This document shows, one piece after another, positions 38,501 to 47,200 of a stretch of DNA of 64,000 nt; the stretch's first letter is position 1; each line of letters starts with the position of its first letter. Position numbers and translations under genes: made by a program. Under the pieces are notes generated by a model. It was not told where the DNA came from. It worked only from the letters and a program-made list of their open reading frames with translations, and did no database searches. Origin of the DNA: Steinernema hermaphroditum (taxonomy: Eukaryota > Nematoda > Chromadorea > Rhabditida > Steinernematidae); contig CM059623.1 of assembly GCA_030435675.1 (NCBI GenBank), forward strand, positions 4,242,012-4,306,011. The letters are read 5' to 3'.

Positions 38501-38573
38501 AATAGCGAATGGTCATCATATTGTGAACGCTACGTTCGAAATGAACTGAGTTAGTCAATAAATGAAATAAATG
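35566..38573 (+). mobile_element. RTE-type non-LTR retrotransposon, apparently recent insertion
   Basis: A 3008-bp insertion sits inside the 176-bp array. The 14-bp sequence AAATGCGATTTCCA occurs at 35552-35565 and again at 38574-38587, a perfect target-site duplication. The 3' end is a short AATAAATGA-like repeat rather than long poly(A), which is characteristic of the RTE clade. One ORF carries apurinic-type endonuclease and reverse transcriptase. About 150 bp precede the first ATG, so the 5' end may be complete. Confidence 0.9.
35717..38554 (+). CDS. RTE-type polyprotein: endonuclease plus reverse transcriptase
   Basis: From the first ATG inside the element the frame runs 945 residues without a stop. 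The N-terminal third is an APE-like endonuclease: FYACSVNARSI near the start, GIAETRI, GDFNAP at 153-158 and GSDHR near 245-248 (catalytic Asp-His). The reverse transcriptase follows with ILLYKKGDATDVSNYRPISLLS, FVDFTKAFDT, RGVRQGDTLSPLLF and the active-site YADD at 691-694. The C-terminal region has the RTE hallmarks LYGCETWALTK and a final RPTGRPRVRWTDDF. The frame is also open upstream of 35717 into the flanking satellite, but that part lies outside the element. The product copies its own RNA at a nicked target. All key residues that I can see are intact. Confidence 0.92.
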   Translation: MSPELRKKKKKFYACSVNARSISTQSSFLDFQNGIDSLKSDITGIAETRITGHGRFDYSNGKSLYYSGCSEGRTYTGVGFYINSDMNKRVKSVNYYSDRMMSLKLEIEEGRYMRFVQVYAPHSGYEEEEYDSFLDDLRELIGQDRNSYLLIMGDFNAPIATKLYVESYIGKFASEGRSENGQKLVDFCEGQQLYAVNSYFRKPHNRRWTWRAPNGNYCKEIDHFLSPNRRIITNMEAINQINVGSDHRIIRCTITASYRRFKRQKRKEKKILDKQLFRMILLSEIPNIRLNEDTSELYAQLIRTIDYAYMNSSHSQETAERITTPTRLLLQRRRELKFGMSLNPTLRIEYAEVCKLARKMMTADLKNNYIKIMEKAISENRLRRGKESLRHRFRPLTLLRPRNISYSNRESSTSEAIRAVQNFYNDLYRSDFDDLLPPTAPIDISVSVNETLEALLSMKRQGSPGIDGITPESLRTAANILAPMFTILFNSIARSTNTPTQLLFANTILLYKKGDATDVSNYRPISLLSTIYKTLTKILTKRIQLIIDESNTILPANQAGFRAGFSTTDHLQALNSIAENLYEYNVPLYAVFVDFTKAFDTIEFNAIWEALHFYGIDTNMMNMIKLLYANGTSAVFIDGQAAEFETQRGVRQGDTLSPLLFILTLQYALDKLNWNDRGLKINDNRLSYLAYADDVVLLAHSFDEAQELLREFAIAAATVGLNINTSKTKWMNQDRVPHDGRELKLEDEAIEKVTEFTYLGQLIRWPRNHNTEISRRISASWAAYTKYKDFLSSRRVPMALKKKLFDQCIKPVMLYGCETWALTKSTWKRIDIAQKRMERRMLGIKLIDKIPNDEIRRRTQLSDWKESARRRKWNYARKLLLENVKWSRKTTIWEVKNDYNDAKRPTGRPRVRWTDDFKILPARWNEASNSEWSSYCERYVRNELS

Positions 38574-38761
38574 AAATGCGATTTCCAAAAAAGTGCCAAA
38601 ATCGGGCGGAGTGTGTCTCGAATTGGGCATCGCCCTGCCATAAAGAAGCGATTCCAGAGCACAAGCTTGGGCGCATTTTTGTGGCACAACCGAGAAAGTC
38701 AGAACGGCCATAGTTTGGCTATTGAAACACCCAGAGAAACAAGGAAAGGAAAAATAAAAAG

Positions 38762-38840
38762 AACTGTTTCAGCTGGGATTCGAACCCGGAACCAAAATAC
38801 GTGGTTCCGAAGTGTTACCCCTCGACCATTCGTACGCTTG
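38762..38840 (-). repeat. tRNA-like sequence (pseudo-tRNA or tRNA-derived SINE head)
   Basis: On the minus strand there is a box A-like TGGTCGAGGGGTAA and a perfect box B-like GGTTCGAATCCC at 38776-38787, with an anticodon-arm-like AACCA-loop-TGGTT between. Acceptor arms do not pair (5' side GCGTACG against 3' side CTGAAAC) and the position before the anticodon is not T. It is therefore not a functional tRNA. A T-rich run follows downstream on the minus strand. Confidence 0.5.
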
Positions 38841-39039
38841 AAAAGTGCCTATATCGGAACTACATAACATACCGAAATGCCCATTTAGAAGTACATTTTT
38901 CTCGAAATCTACCCGGTATGGGCCGCTGATTTTTTGCGCGGTTACTACTCTCGGCAAGACCTACTCGTGCACCAAATTTCAGCCAAATCGGCGGGGGCCA
39001 TGTTTGACACTTCCCTTGTAAGCGTTTGCCGAAAAAAAA

Positions 39040-39465
39040 AATTGCACCGTTGGAATTTGGACTTTTTGACCTACTTGAAAGTGTCAGTGGTCCCGCCGCG
39101 ATTTCCCTGCGACGTCTCGAATTCGCTGTTTTCGGCGTTCTCTGGGTTTGTTCGTATGCGCAGTCGATTCAGCAAGTCACGGCGAGTCGATTAAGCCCAA
39201 AATTGCCGAAAGTGTTTATAAAAAAGTTAGATATATGGAGCCATATACTGTAAAACAAGAACTTGATGAAACTTCTTGATTTATCAACAGATTTTTCTGA
39301 AAACTTGTAGACAGGGGTAATTCGGCGCGGCGAACCGATTGCAATCAAGAAAACGAACTTTGATCGTCGGAATTTGAGGTTTTTGGTTAACATAAAAATG
39401 TGGCAGTGGTCCCACCACGATTTCCCTGAGAGGTAGCGAACTCGCTGTTTTCGCTGTTCTCTCGG
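39040..39465. repeat. Two copies of a dispersed repeat carrying GTGGTCCC(A/G)CC(A/G)CGATTTCCCTG
   Basis: Copies at about 39040-39143 and 39374-39465 share TTGAG/TTTGG-TTTTT, CAGTGGTCCC, CGATTTCCCTG and TCGCTGTTTTCG(G/C)(C/T)GTTCTCT. The GTGGTCCCACCACGA core also appears at 5.3 kb, 6.2 kb and 44.0-44.1 kb. No coding potential was seen in 38.85-39.5 kb. Confidence 0.7.
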
Positions 39466-39490
39466 TTTCTTAGATCATTTAGCGTTGTTA

Positions 39491-39838
39491 TCTGAGCTTA
39501 GAACTCTATTGCACAGTCTCATGAGATAGCTTAGACTTATTGCGAAGGCTCCTGAGACAATTTAGACTTATTGCGAAGGCTCCTGAGATTACTTAGACTT
39601 TCTGCAAGGTCTCATGAGATAGCTTAGTTTTATTGCGAAGGCTCCTGAAATAGTTTAGACTTCGGTCATAGTCTCATGAGATAGCTTAGATTTATTGGAT
39701 AGTCTCATGAGATAGCTCAGACTTATCACATAGTCTCATGAGATAGCTTAGACTTATTGCATAGCCTCATGGGATAGCTTAGACTTATTGCATAGCCTCA
39801 TGGGATAGCTTAGATTTATTGCGAAGGCTCCTGAGATA
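39491..39838. repeat. 31-bp minisatellite, about eleven units
   Basis: Units follow TGAGATAGCTTAGACTTATT then GC(A/G)(T/A)AG(T/C)CTC(A/C), repeating every 31 bp from 39522 to 39838 with a partial unit before. Two sub-types alternate: one ends CATAGTCTCA and one GAAGGCTCC. In the first type the junction forms a CTCATGAG palindrome. Confidence 0.9.
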
Positions 39839-40002
39839 GGTGCTCTTTGCGGAACAGATTCGTGCTCAATTGGAGCGCGCGTCGCATTCGACTAAAGCTC
39901 CAGCGTTGAGCGCTGTGCTTAAGCGGCCCCTCGTACGCAATACGGAGGGCTACGAGCTGCGCTCCGACACTGAAAGCCATTGGGCGAGGAGTGCGTAACG
40001 AC

Positions 40003-40502
40003 TTGACGCGAACGATTTGACGCGGGGACAAATCTACTTGCCGCGCTAGGCAATTCGTTCCGGGACCATTCTGTCGTCTTAGTTTCACCAATTTTCGACC
40101 TCTTTTCCGCTTTTTTCTTCGATTATCGAGCTGTTTGCTCCGTGTACGGCAGTACTAAGATATCAGCGAAGCTGTTAAGACAACAGGCTCGCCCTTCGGG
40201 CTCGCTTTAAATCAATAGGCATAGTCCTAAGCCGGAGCCTAAGCCGGAGCCTAAGCCAAGCCGGGGTTTGCCTAAGCCAAGCCAAAAATGAATACAGAGC
40301 TCGCTTCGCTTGCTCGCAGCCTAAGTTTGTAGGCTGTTATCTTGTTAGTTATGCTGGAAATCCGACAGAAACAGCTCAATAATCGAAGAAAAAAGCGAAA
40401 AAGAGGTCGAAAATTGGTGAAACTGAGGCGACAGAATGGTCCCGGAACGAATTGCCTGGCGCGGCAAGTAGATTTGTCCCCGCGTCAAATCGTTCGCGTC
40501 AA
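40003..40502. repeat. Foldback repeat, 132-bp inverted arms around a 236-bp spacer
   Basis: The left arm 40003-40134 (TTGACGCGAACGATTTG ... ATTATCGAGCTGT) is repeated almost perfectly in reverse complement at 40371-40502. The spacer holds CTCGCCCTTCGGGCTCG and three CCTAAGCCGGAG-type units. The structure resembles a foldback/MITE element; flanking target duplications were not evident. Confidence 0.85.
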
Positions 40503-40580
40503 ATCGTTCGCGGCAAATCGTTCGCGGCAAATCGTTCGCGGCAAATCGTTCGCGTCAAATCGTTACTGCGGCAAATCGTT
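40481..40580. repeat. 14-bp tandem repeat CGCG(T/G)CAAATCGTT, six to seven units
   Basis: Six consecutive 14-bp units start at 40481 and a seventh follows after a short irregular stretch. The first units coincide with the end of the right foldback arm, so the array appears to have grown from the element terminus. It runs up to the SprT-like reading frame. Confidence 0.85.
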
Positions 40581-40582
40581 CT

Positions 40583-41017
40583 GCTCCCTGGGCGAGAACC
40601 GACTTCTTTGACAATACAAAAAGATGTCGCATCGTCTTTTTCATGGATGGGTTCGCCATTTACACTGGAGATCTCTTCTATGAGATGATCGTAGGTACTC
40701 TCATTCACGAGATGATCCACGTTCTCGGCTACATTCACGGGATGCCAGACCAAATGAATCGTGCCCACGGGTCCGGTTACATGGAAGTGGTAAATCGGTT
40801 CGTTGACAGCGGCGTTCTCCGCTTAGGCGAGATTGTCAATGTAGAGAACGATCCTATTCCCGCCAGGAGTGGTCGGATTGCTGCGCGCGTGAAAAATGCA
40901 GCCCAACAAGATGAAGCACGACAGCGGAAGAAGAAAAAGGAGGAGAGAAAGTTGAAGGAGCAGATGCGGTGGCAGGAAAGTAAGAGAAGACTAGAAGAAG
41001 GCCGCTCCTCTACCTGA
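40583..41017 (+). pseudogene. Partial SprT-like zinc metalloprotease
   Basis: The frame, open before the ATG at 40643 as far as the 14-bp repeat, reads RTDFFDNTKRCRIVFF, then GTLIHEMIHVLGYIHG and NRAHGSGYMEVVNRF. HEMIH is the HExxH zinc motif of SprT/SPRTN/GCNA proteins, and the HG-x-x-Y/F block about 15 residues later supplies the usual third histidine. The C-terminus is a Lys/Arg/Glu-rich helix (QRKKKKEERKLKEQ) before the stop at 41017. SprT-like proteases cut DNA-protein crosslinks in the nucleus. The N-terminal half of the domain is not visible and no start with a splice acceptor was found, so I treat it as a fragment; an ORF of 124 codons from 40643 could still be expressed. It sits between foldback DNA and low-complexity repeats, suggesting carriage by a mobile element. 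Confidence 0.5.
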
Positions 41018-41526
41018 TTCTGATTCTCGCGTTGTTGTTATTATTGTTGACCGGTAAATCTTTTACCAAATGTGTGTCCTGTTGTTGTTTGGACGGTGGT
41101 ATCTCTGGTTTGGCTGGGAAAGTTGTTGTCTGTGAATTGTTGTCGTCATAGGTCGTCGGTCTCACTTAGGTTTTCTATTAATTTTTCTCGTCGTTGGTCG
41201 TTGGTTCTTCTAGGTTTTTCCATGCCTTGTTGTCGTCGTTTGTCGTCGGTATCGTCTAGGTGCTCTATGAATTGTTGTCGTCATTGTCGGTCTCATTTAG
41301 GTTTTCTATGAGTAGTTGTCGTCGTTGTTCGTCGGTATTGTGAAGTTTGTCTGTCATCTTGGTTATCTACTCACTTCCGTTACTGGTGCTTGTCAGTAAG
41401 TTGTCGTCATTGTCGGTCTCATTTAGGTTTTCTATGAGTAGTTGTCGTCGTTGTTCGTCGGTATTGTGAAGTTTGTCTGTCATCTTGGTTATCTACTCAC
41501 TTCCGTTACTGGTGCTTGTCAGTAAT
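41018..41526. repeat. GTCGTC-rich low-complexity region with a 126-bp exact tandem duplication
   Basis: Irregular TTGTCGTC, GGTCGTCGGT and TTTAGGTTTTCTATGA units fill 41080-41275. Two essentially identical 126-bp units follow at 41275-41400 and 41401-41526. The perfect identity implies a very recent duplication. Confidence 0.85.
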
Positions 41527-42067
41527 ACGGAACAATATCAAAATCTAACATACAATATGTTTATTAACGAGAATTCGTTATGATATTTGGAGATTTTGGC
41601 AAAATAGCAATCATGAAGAGGCTTATTATACACAGGTTCCAATATTTATTTGGGCCGATTTTGGGTGCGAAGTGATTCCTATGAAATTCTGCATTAAAGG
41701 AAACTGCCAAATTCGCAATCATAAGTGAATTAGCACACCAAAAATCTCCAACCAAAATACAGCATTACGCCGCTGTCTATGGTATCCAAAATAGCTTAGG
41801 TACGGCATCCTATGATACACCCAGAGTTCTTAAACTGTCAAAGGATAGAAGAGAAGATGGGCTACAAGCTGGTGCCCTCAGATCGCAAAATACTACATAG
41901 AAAGTGTATGAATCAGAAAATCGTTGGGATAACCCCTATGTCTGTCTTGAACACGATTTTGCGCGGGCATCGAAGTCGTGAAGAGCGGATTCCGGAAGTG
42001 GAATGGCGGTGAAGCAGAACCAACGGAGCAGAGAGTCATCTTCGGTTCGGCTGGCGGCGTGGGCGGC
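41527..42067. other. Intergenic; no confident feature
   Basis: No coding or RNA feature was recognised before the dispersed repeat copy at 42068. Weak similarity to the 7.18-7.38 kb sequence (GCGCGGGC...GAAG) starts near 41958. Confidence 0.35.
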
Positions 42068-42183
42068 ATCATTGCGCCAACAACGACGGCCGAGAACGAC
42101 CGCTCACTTATCTCATTCGGCTCAGACAGCCTCAGAGAGCGAGTAGACGACCCGACCGATCGCTGGGGGCACAAATGAAAGAC
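42068..42183 (+). repeat. Dispersed repeat, copy B (mate at 7379-7498)
   Basis: This copy aligns to 7379-7498 through CGAGAACGACC, CTCATTCGGCTCAGACAGCC and ACAAATGAAAGAC. It has lost an AG dinucleotide relative to copy A, which changes the frame after SDSLRER. The two loci lie 35 kb apart. Confidence 0.75.
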
Positions 42184-42315
42184 CTGTCGGTCTTGAAATA
42201 TGCTGTAATGATCTCTAGCCAATATAAAGGGTACAGTAGTCAGTTTATTGCGATACTGAACAATTGAGAAGAATTTGAAATGTTAACTGCTATGTGAATG
42301 AGTTTGCTGGTCGGT

Positions 42316-43548
42316 TTACAAACTGAGCAGCTTCTTCAATTTTTCGATTTCTTCAAGCAATTACTTTGTTTCTTTTTCATGCTCGTTCTTCATTTCCTCG
42401 ATCACTTTTTTGTAATGTTCCTCTACAACTTTACAAGTTCTCCTCGTTCTTGGCGTTTTTGCTGCAGGCTCCGCAGCGTCCTTCTTGTTCTCCGCTCTCT
42501 TCCGTTTGCGGTTCACAGGTGTTTCCGGAACATCAAGTCTTTACGGAACATCGAGGAGATCCGAGTCGTTTCCTAGTGGTGCGACGTTAGACGACACTAT
42601 TGATTCTACGCTTAGGTCATCAATAATCACATCGGTCTCCAATTCTTCTAACTCGAGTCCTGCTTCTTCTTGTCCGGCAAACATCTTGTCCATGACTTCC
42701 TCTCGATTTGATATTGAAAGGTTCAGCTTTGATAGCTCCAAACCCATGCGACCCGTGTAGTTCTCAAGCAGATTCTGAAGCCCCTTCGAGCCCTTCACCT
42801 TCGGGAGGTCTTCCAGAAATTCATTGAGGAACTTTTCGCGCTTCTCCATAGACCAGTTTGCGAGCGAATTTGCCTTTCTTGCTCTGTTGGCGACTTTCTT
42901 CGTGTTGTTGTCCAGGTCAAACAATACGGACATTGTTCGCCAAAGAATCTTGCAGTAGATGCCGTATTGAAAGTGTGTCGCATCTCTGCACTTCGCAAGC
43001 GCATCAAGTATCTTCGGCTTGTCATCGAACATGCACAGCATCGATTCCAGCGTATCTGTGGACGGGAACCCCTTGATCCGCGCTTGAGACAGTACCTTCA
43101 AGAACGGTCTGATCTTTTGTATAGGCTCCTTCAATGCCGTCCGTTCCCGAGGAAGATCCGGCATCACCGTTACAATCCAATTAACCATAGCGGTGTAATC
43201 GAACCGCTTATTGTTCTTCTTTTTCAGGCATTCCACAATCGGTTGAAACCGGATCGCCGCCTCCCCTCAAGATCGATGTTCTTGTAGACTTTGCAGTCGA
43301 CATTTAGTTCCGTCCAGTTCTCTGGCCGGGATACTTTGATTTCTCTCAGGCGACGGTATCCGTCGATGAGTGTGAAGCTCCCGTCGTTGTTTTCGTTGAC
43401 GTGGAACACTTGCTTGGTCAGCCACTTTTCTATGTTCTCAGCACCATGCAGCTTGACCGCGCCTTCGTCTTTTTGCAATTCTTTTTCGAGAAGATCGTAA
43501 TACTGCGAAGTCTTGAGAACTTTCAAGGACAATTATCGCATCAACCAT
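42316..43548 (-). pseudogene. ParB/sulfiredoxin-like domain protein with nuclear-type tail, degraded
   Basis: On the minus strand, a possible start at 43548 follows TTATTGCAG. The recognisable body begins KVLKTSQYYDLLEKELQK and contains VNENNDGSFTLIDGYRRLREIKV...ENW, the ParB/Srx signature in which G-x-R-R is the nucleotide-binding core. A shift in a G-run (43263-43266) moves to the frame AAIRFQPIVECLKKK, followed by about 230 residues (ILWRTMSVLFDLDNN..., ending DLLDVP). An in-frame TAA (42541-42543) precedes RKRKRAENKK and a coiled coil (HYKKVIEEMKNEHEKETK), a second TAA (42361-42363) interrupts the coil, and the final stop is 42316-42318. With another shift near 43525 there are four lesions. 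ParB-type domains are mostly prokaryotic; the basic, coiled-coil tail suggests a eukaryotic nuclear version. Single-base lesions could partly be assembly error. Confidence 0.6.
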
Positions 43549-43689
43549 ATCTGCAATAAGGTGGCTTAGGCGTGGCGCAGGGCGCCATGCCAATTTGGGT
43601 TTGGGCCTTACCTATGCCCGGCCTTTTTGAATACAAGTTCACGGTTACCCTTGATTCCAAACACTCTCGGCAAAACTAAGGGTGCAAGT

Positions 43690-43770
43690 TGTAGATGTCG
43701 GCGAGGCGAGTCGAACGAGCTACTGCACGCCTCGGCAGGTCTACATCCCTGCGAGCTACAAGGCCATTTA
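43690..43770 (-). repeat. Possible second tRNA-like sequence
   Basis: The minus strand carries TAGCTCGCAGGG (box A-like, 43747-43758) and GCTCGTTCGACTCGC (box B-like, 43706-43720) at tRNA-like spacing, with a CTGC...GCAG anticodon-like stem. Overall folding is poor; a tRNA-derived SINE or chance are both possible. Confidence 0.25.
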
Positions 43771-43878
43771 CCTATCCCACAAGTTGTAACGCAAATGTCA
43801 CGCAAACCCCATACGTTCGGTCAGCGTTCCGATTGCGCTGGTTTGCAATGGTAGATGTCGGGCAAAAGTGCCTCAGGG

Positions 43879-44212
43879 GTAAATCACATGCGTAGAAAAC
43901 GATTCTGATGTTTAGACTCTAAACATGTAGGTGCTTTTATGAAATTCCCTAAAACAGGTGGTCTCACCACGATTTCTCACAGAAGCCTCCTAAAATTCGG
44001 GAAACGTGGTTCTAGGGTAAATCACATGCGTAGAAAACGATTCTGATGTCTAAACTGATAGGCGCTTGGGTGACATTCCCTAAAACGGGTGGTCCCACCA
44101 CGACTTATTGTGGAAGCCTTCTAAAATACGGAAAGCGTGGTTTTATGGTAAATCACATGCGTAGAAAGCGAGTCTGATGTCTAAACATATACGTGCTTAT
44201 ATGAAATTCCCC
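43879..44212. repeat. 131-138-bp tandem repeat, two and a half units, bordering the satellite
   Basis: GTAAATCACATGCGTAGAAA recurs at 43879, 44017 and 44148. Each full unit carries TTCCCTAAAAC, GGTGGT(C)(C/T)CACCACGA and CTAAAAT(T/A)CGG. The last partial unit stops shortly before the 173-bp satellite. Confidence 0.9.
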
Positions 44213-44272
44213 GTAATAACAGTAAATTGCAATGTCTATTTACAATCTTGGTATGAGTTACAATCTTGGTAT

Positions 44273-47200
44273 AAAGTTTTGCAGGAAACTAAGATAGTCC
44301 ACAGTAATCCCAACGGGAGTAGGCGCGTTCGATCAGGCTCGTGCAGTTCTACAAGATCCAATCATAAAAATGCTATGGTACTTTGGAGCAGGAGGGTCAG
44401 ATGCAGAGCTTTTGGTATGAGCGGGGGCCCTGCTGTCTCGAATTGAAAGTTTTGCAGGAAACTAAGATAGTCCACAGTAATCCCAACGGGAGTAGGCGCG
44501 TTCGATCAGGCTCGTGCAGTTCTACAACATCCAATCATAAAAATGCTATGGTACTTTGGAGCAGGAGGGTCAGATGCAGAGCTTTTGGTATGAGCGGGGG
44601 CCCTGCTGTCTCGAATTGAAAGTTTTGCAGGAAACTAAGATAGTCCACAGTAATCCCAACGGGAGTAGGCGCGTTCGATCAGGCTCGTGCAGTTCTACAA
44701 CATCCAATCATAAAAATGCTATGGTACTTTGGAGCAGGAGGGTCAGATGCAGAGCTTTTGGTATGAGCAAGGGCCCTGCTGTCTCGAATTGAAAGTTTTG
44801 CAGGAAACTAAGATAGTCCACAGTAAATCCAGCGGGAGTAGGCGCGTTCGATCAGGCTCGTGCAGTTCTACAAGATCCAATCATAAAAATGCTATGGTAC
44901 TTTGGAGCAGGAGGGTCAGATGCAGAGCTTTTGGTATGAACAAGGCCTCAACTGTCTCGAATTGAAAGTTTTGCAGGAAACTAAGATAGTCCACAGTAAA
45001 TCCAGCGGGAGTAGGCGCGTTCGATCAGGCTCGTGCAGTTCTACAAGATCCAATCATAAAAATGCTATGGTACTTTGGAGCAGGAGGGTCAGATGCAGAG
45101 CTTTTGGTATGAGCAAGGGCCCTGCTGTCTCGAATTGAAAGTTTTGCAGGAAACTAAGATAGTCCACAGTAATCCCAACGGGAATAGGCGCGTTTGATCA
45201 GGCTCGTGCAGTTCTACAACATCCAATCATAAAAATGCTATGGTACTTTGGAGCAGGAGGGTCAGATGCAGAGCTTTTGGTATGAGCGGGGGCCCTGCTG
45301 TCTCGAATTGAAAGTTTTGCAGGAAACTAAGATAGTCCACAGTAATCCCAACGGGAGTAGGCGCGTTCGATCAGGCTCGTGCAGTTCTACAACATCCAAT
45401 CATAAAAATGCTATGGTACTTTGGAGCAGGAGGGTCAGATGCAGAGCTTTTGGTATGAGCGGGGGCCCTGCTGTCTCGAATTGAAAGTTTTGCAGGAAAC
45501 TAAGATAGTCCACAGTAATCCCAACGGGAGTAGGCGCGTTCGATCAGGCTCGTGCAGTTCTACAACATCCAATCATAAAAATGCTATGGTACTTTGGAGC
45601 AGGAGGGTCAGATGCAGAGCTTTTGGTATGAGCAAGGGCCCTGCTGTCTCGAATTGAAAGTTTTGCAGGAAACTAAGATAGTCCACAGTAAATCCAGCGG
45701 GAGTAGGCGCGTTCGATCAGGCTCGTGCAGTTCTACAAGATCCAATCATAAAAATGCTATGGTACTTTGGAGCAGGAGGGTCAGATGCAGAGCTTTTGGT
45801 ATGAGCAAGGGCCCTGCTGTCTCGAATTGAAAGTTTTGCAGGAAACTAAGATAGTCCACAGTAAATCCAGCGGGAGTAGGCGCGTTCGATCAGGCTCGTG
45901 CAGTTCTACAACATCCAATCATAAAAATGCTATGGTACTTTGGAGCAGGAGGGTCAGATGCAGAGCTTTTGGTATGAGCGGGGGCCCTGCTGTCTCGAAT
46001 TGAAAGTTTTGCAGGAAACTAAGATAGTCCACAGTAAATCCAGCGGGAGTAGGCGCGTTCGATCAGGCTCGTGCAGTTCTACAACATCCAATCATAAAAA
46101 TGCTATGGTACTTTGGAGCAGGAGGGTCAGATGCAGAGCTTTTGGTATGAGCAAGGGCCCTGCTGTCTCGAATTGAAAGTTTTGCAGGAAACTAAGATAG
46201 TCCACAGTAATCCCAACGGGAATAGGCGCGTTTGATCAGGCTCGTGCAGTTCTACAACATCCAATCATAAAAATGCTATGGTACTTTGGAGCAGGAGGGT
46301 CAGATGCAGAGCTTTTGGTATGAGCAAGGGCCCTGCTGTCTCGAATTGAAAGTTTTGCAGGAAACTAAGATAGTCCACAGTAAATCCAGCGGGAGTAGGC
46401 GCGTTCGATCAGGCTCGTGCAGTTCTACAACATCCAATCATAAAAATGCTATGGTACTTTGGAGCAGGAGGGTCAGATGCAGAGCTTTTGGTATGAGCGG
46501 GGGCCCTGCTGTCTCGAATTGAAAGTTTTGCAGGAAACTAAGATAGTCCACAGTAAATCCAGCGGGAGTAGGCGCGTTCGATCAGGCTCGTGCAGTTCTA
46601 CAAGATCCAATCATAAAAATGCTATGGTACTTTGGAGCAGGAGGGTCAGATGCAGAGCTTTTGGTATGAGCAAGGGCCCTGCTGTCTCGAATTGAAAGTT
46701 TTGCAGGAAACTAAGATAGTCCACAGTAATCCCAACGGGAATAGGCGCGTTTGATCAGGCTCGTGCAGTTCTACAACATCCAATCATAAAAATGCTATGG
46801 TACTTTGGAGCAGGAGGGTCAGATGCAGAGCTTTTGGTATGAGCGGGGGCCCTGCTGTCTCGAATTGAAAGTTTTGCAGGAAACTAAGATAGTCCACAGT
46901 AAATCCAGCGGGAGTAGGCGCGTTCGATCAGGCTCGTGCAGTTCTACAACATCCAATCATAAAAATGCTATGGTACTTTGGAGCAGGAGGGTCAGATGCA
47001 GAGCTTTTGGTATGAGCGGGGGCCCTGCTGTCTCGAATTGAAAGTTTTGCAGGAAACTAAGATAGTCCACAGTAAATCCAGCGGGAGTAGGCGCGTTCGA
47101 TCAGGCTCGTGCAGTTCTACAACATCCAATCATAAAAATGCTATGGTACTTTGGAGCAGGAGGGTCAGATGCAGAGCTTTTGGTATGAGCGGGGGCCCTG

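Larger units (their letters stand above)
34795..38723. repeat. 176-bp tandem repeat, about five to six units, split by a retrotransposon
   Basis: The marker GCGATTTCCAAAAAA(G/A)TGCC recurs at about 34795 (diverged), 34971, 35204, 35380 and 35556, and resumes at 38578. Two consecutive steps are 176 bp; the 34971-35204 step is 233 bp because of a 57-bp internal duplication. Each unit carries GTGTGTCTCGAATT, CTGCCACAAAGAAGCGATTCCAGAGC and GTCAGAACGGCCATAG. The array is interrupted by the RTE-type element 35566-38573 and ends at about 38723. Confidence 0.92.
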
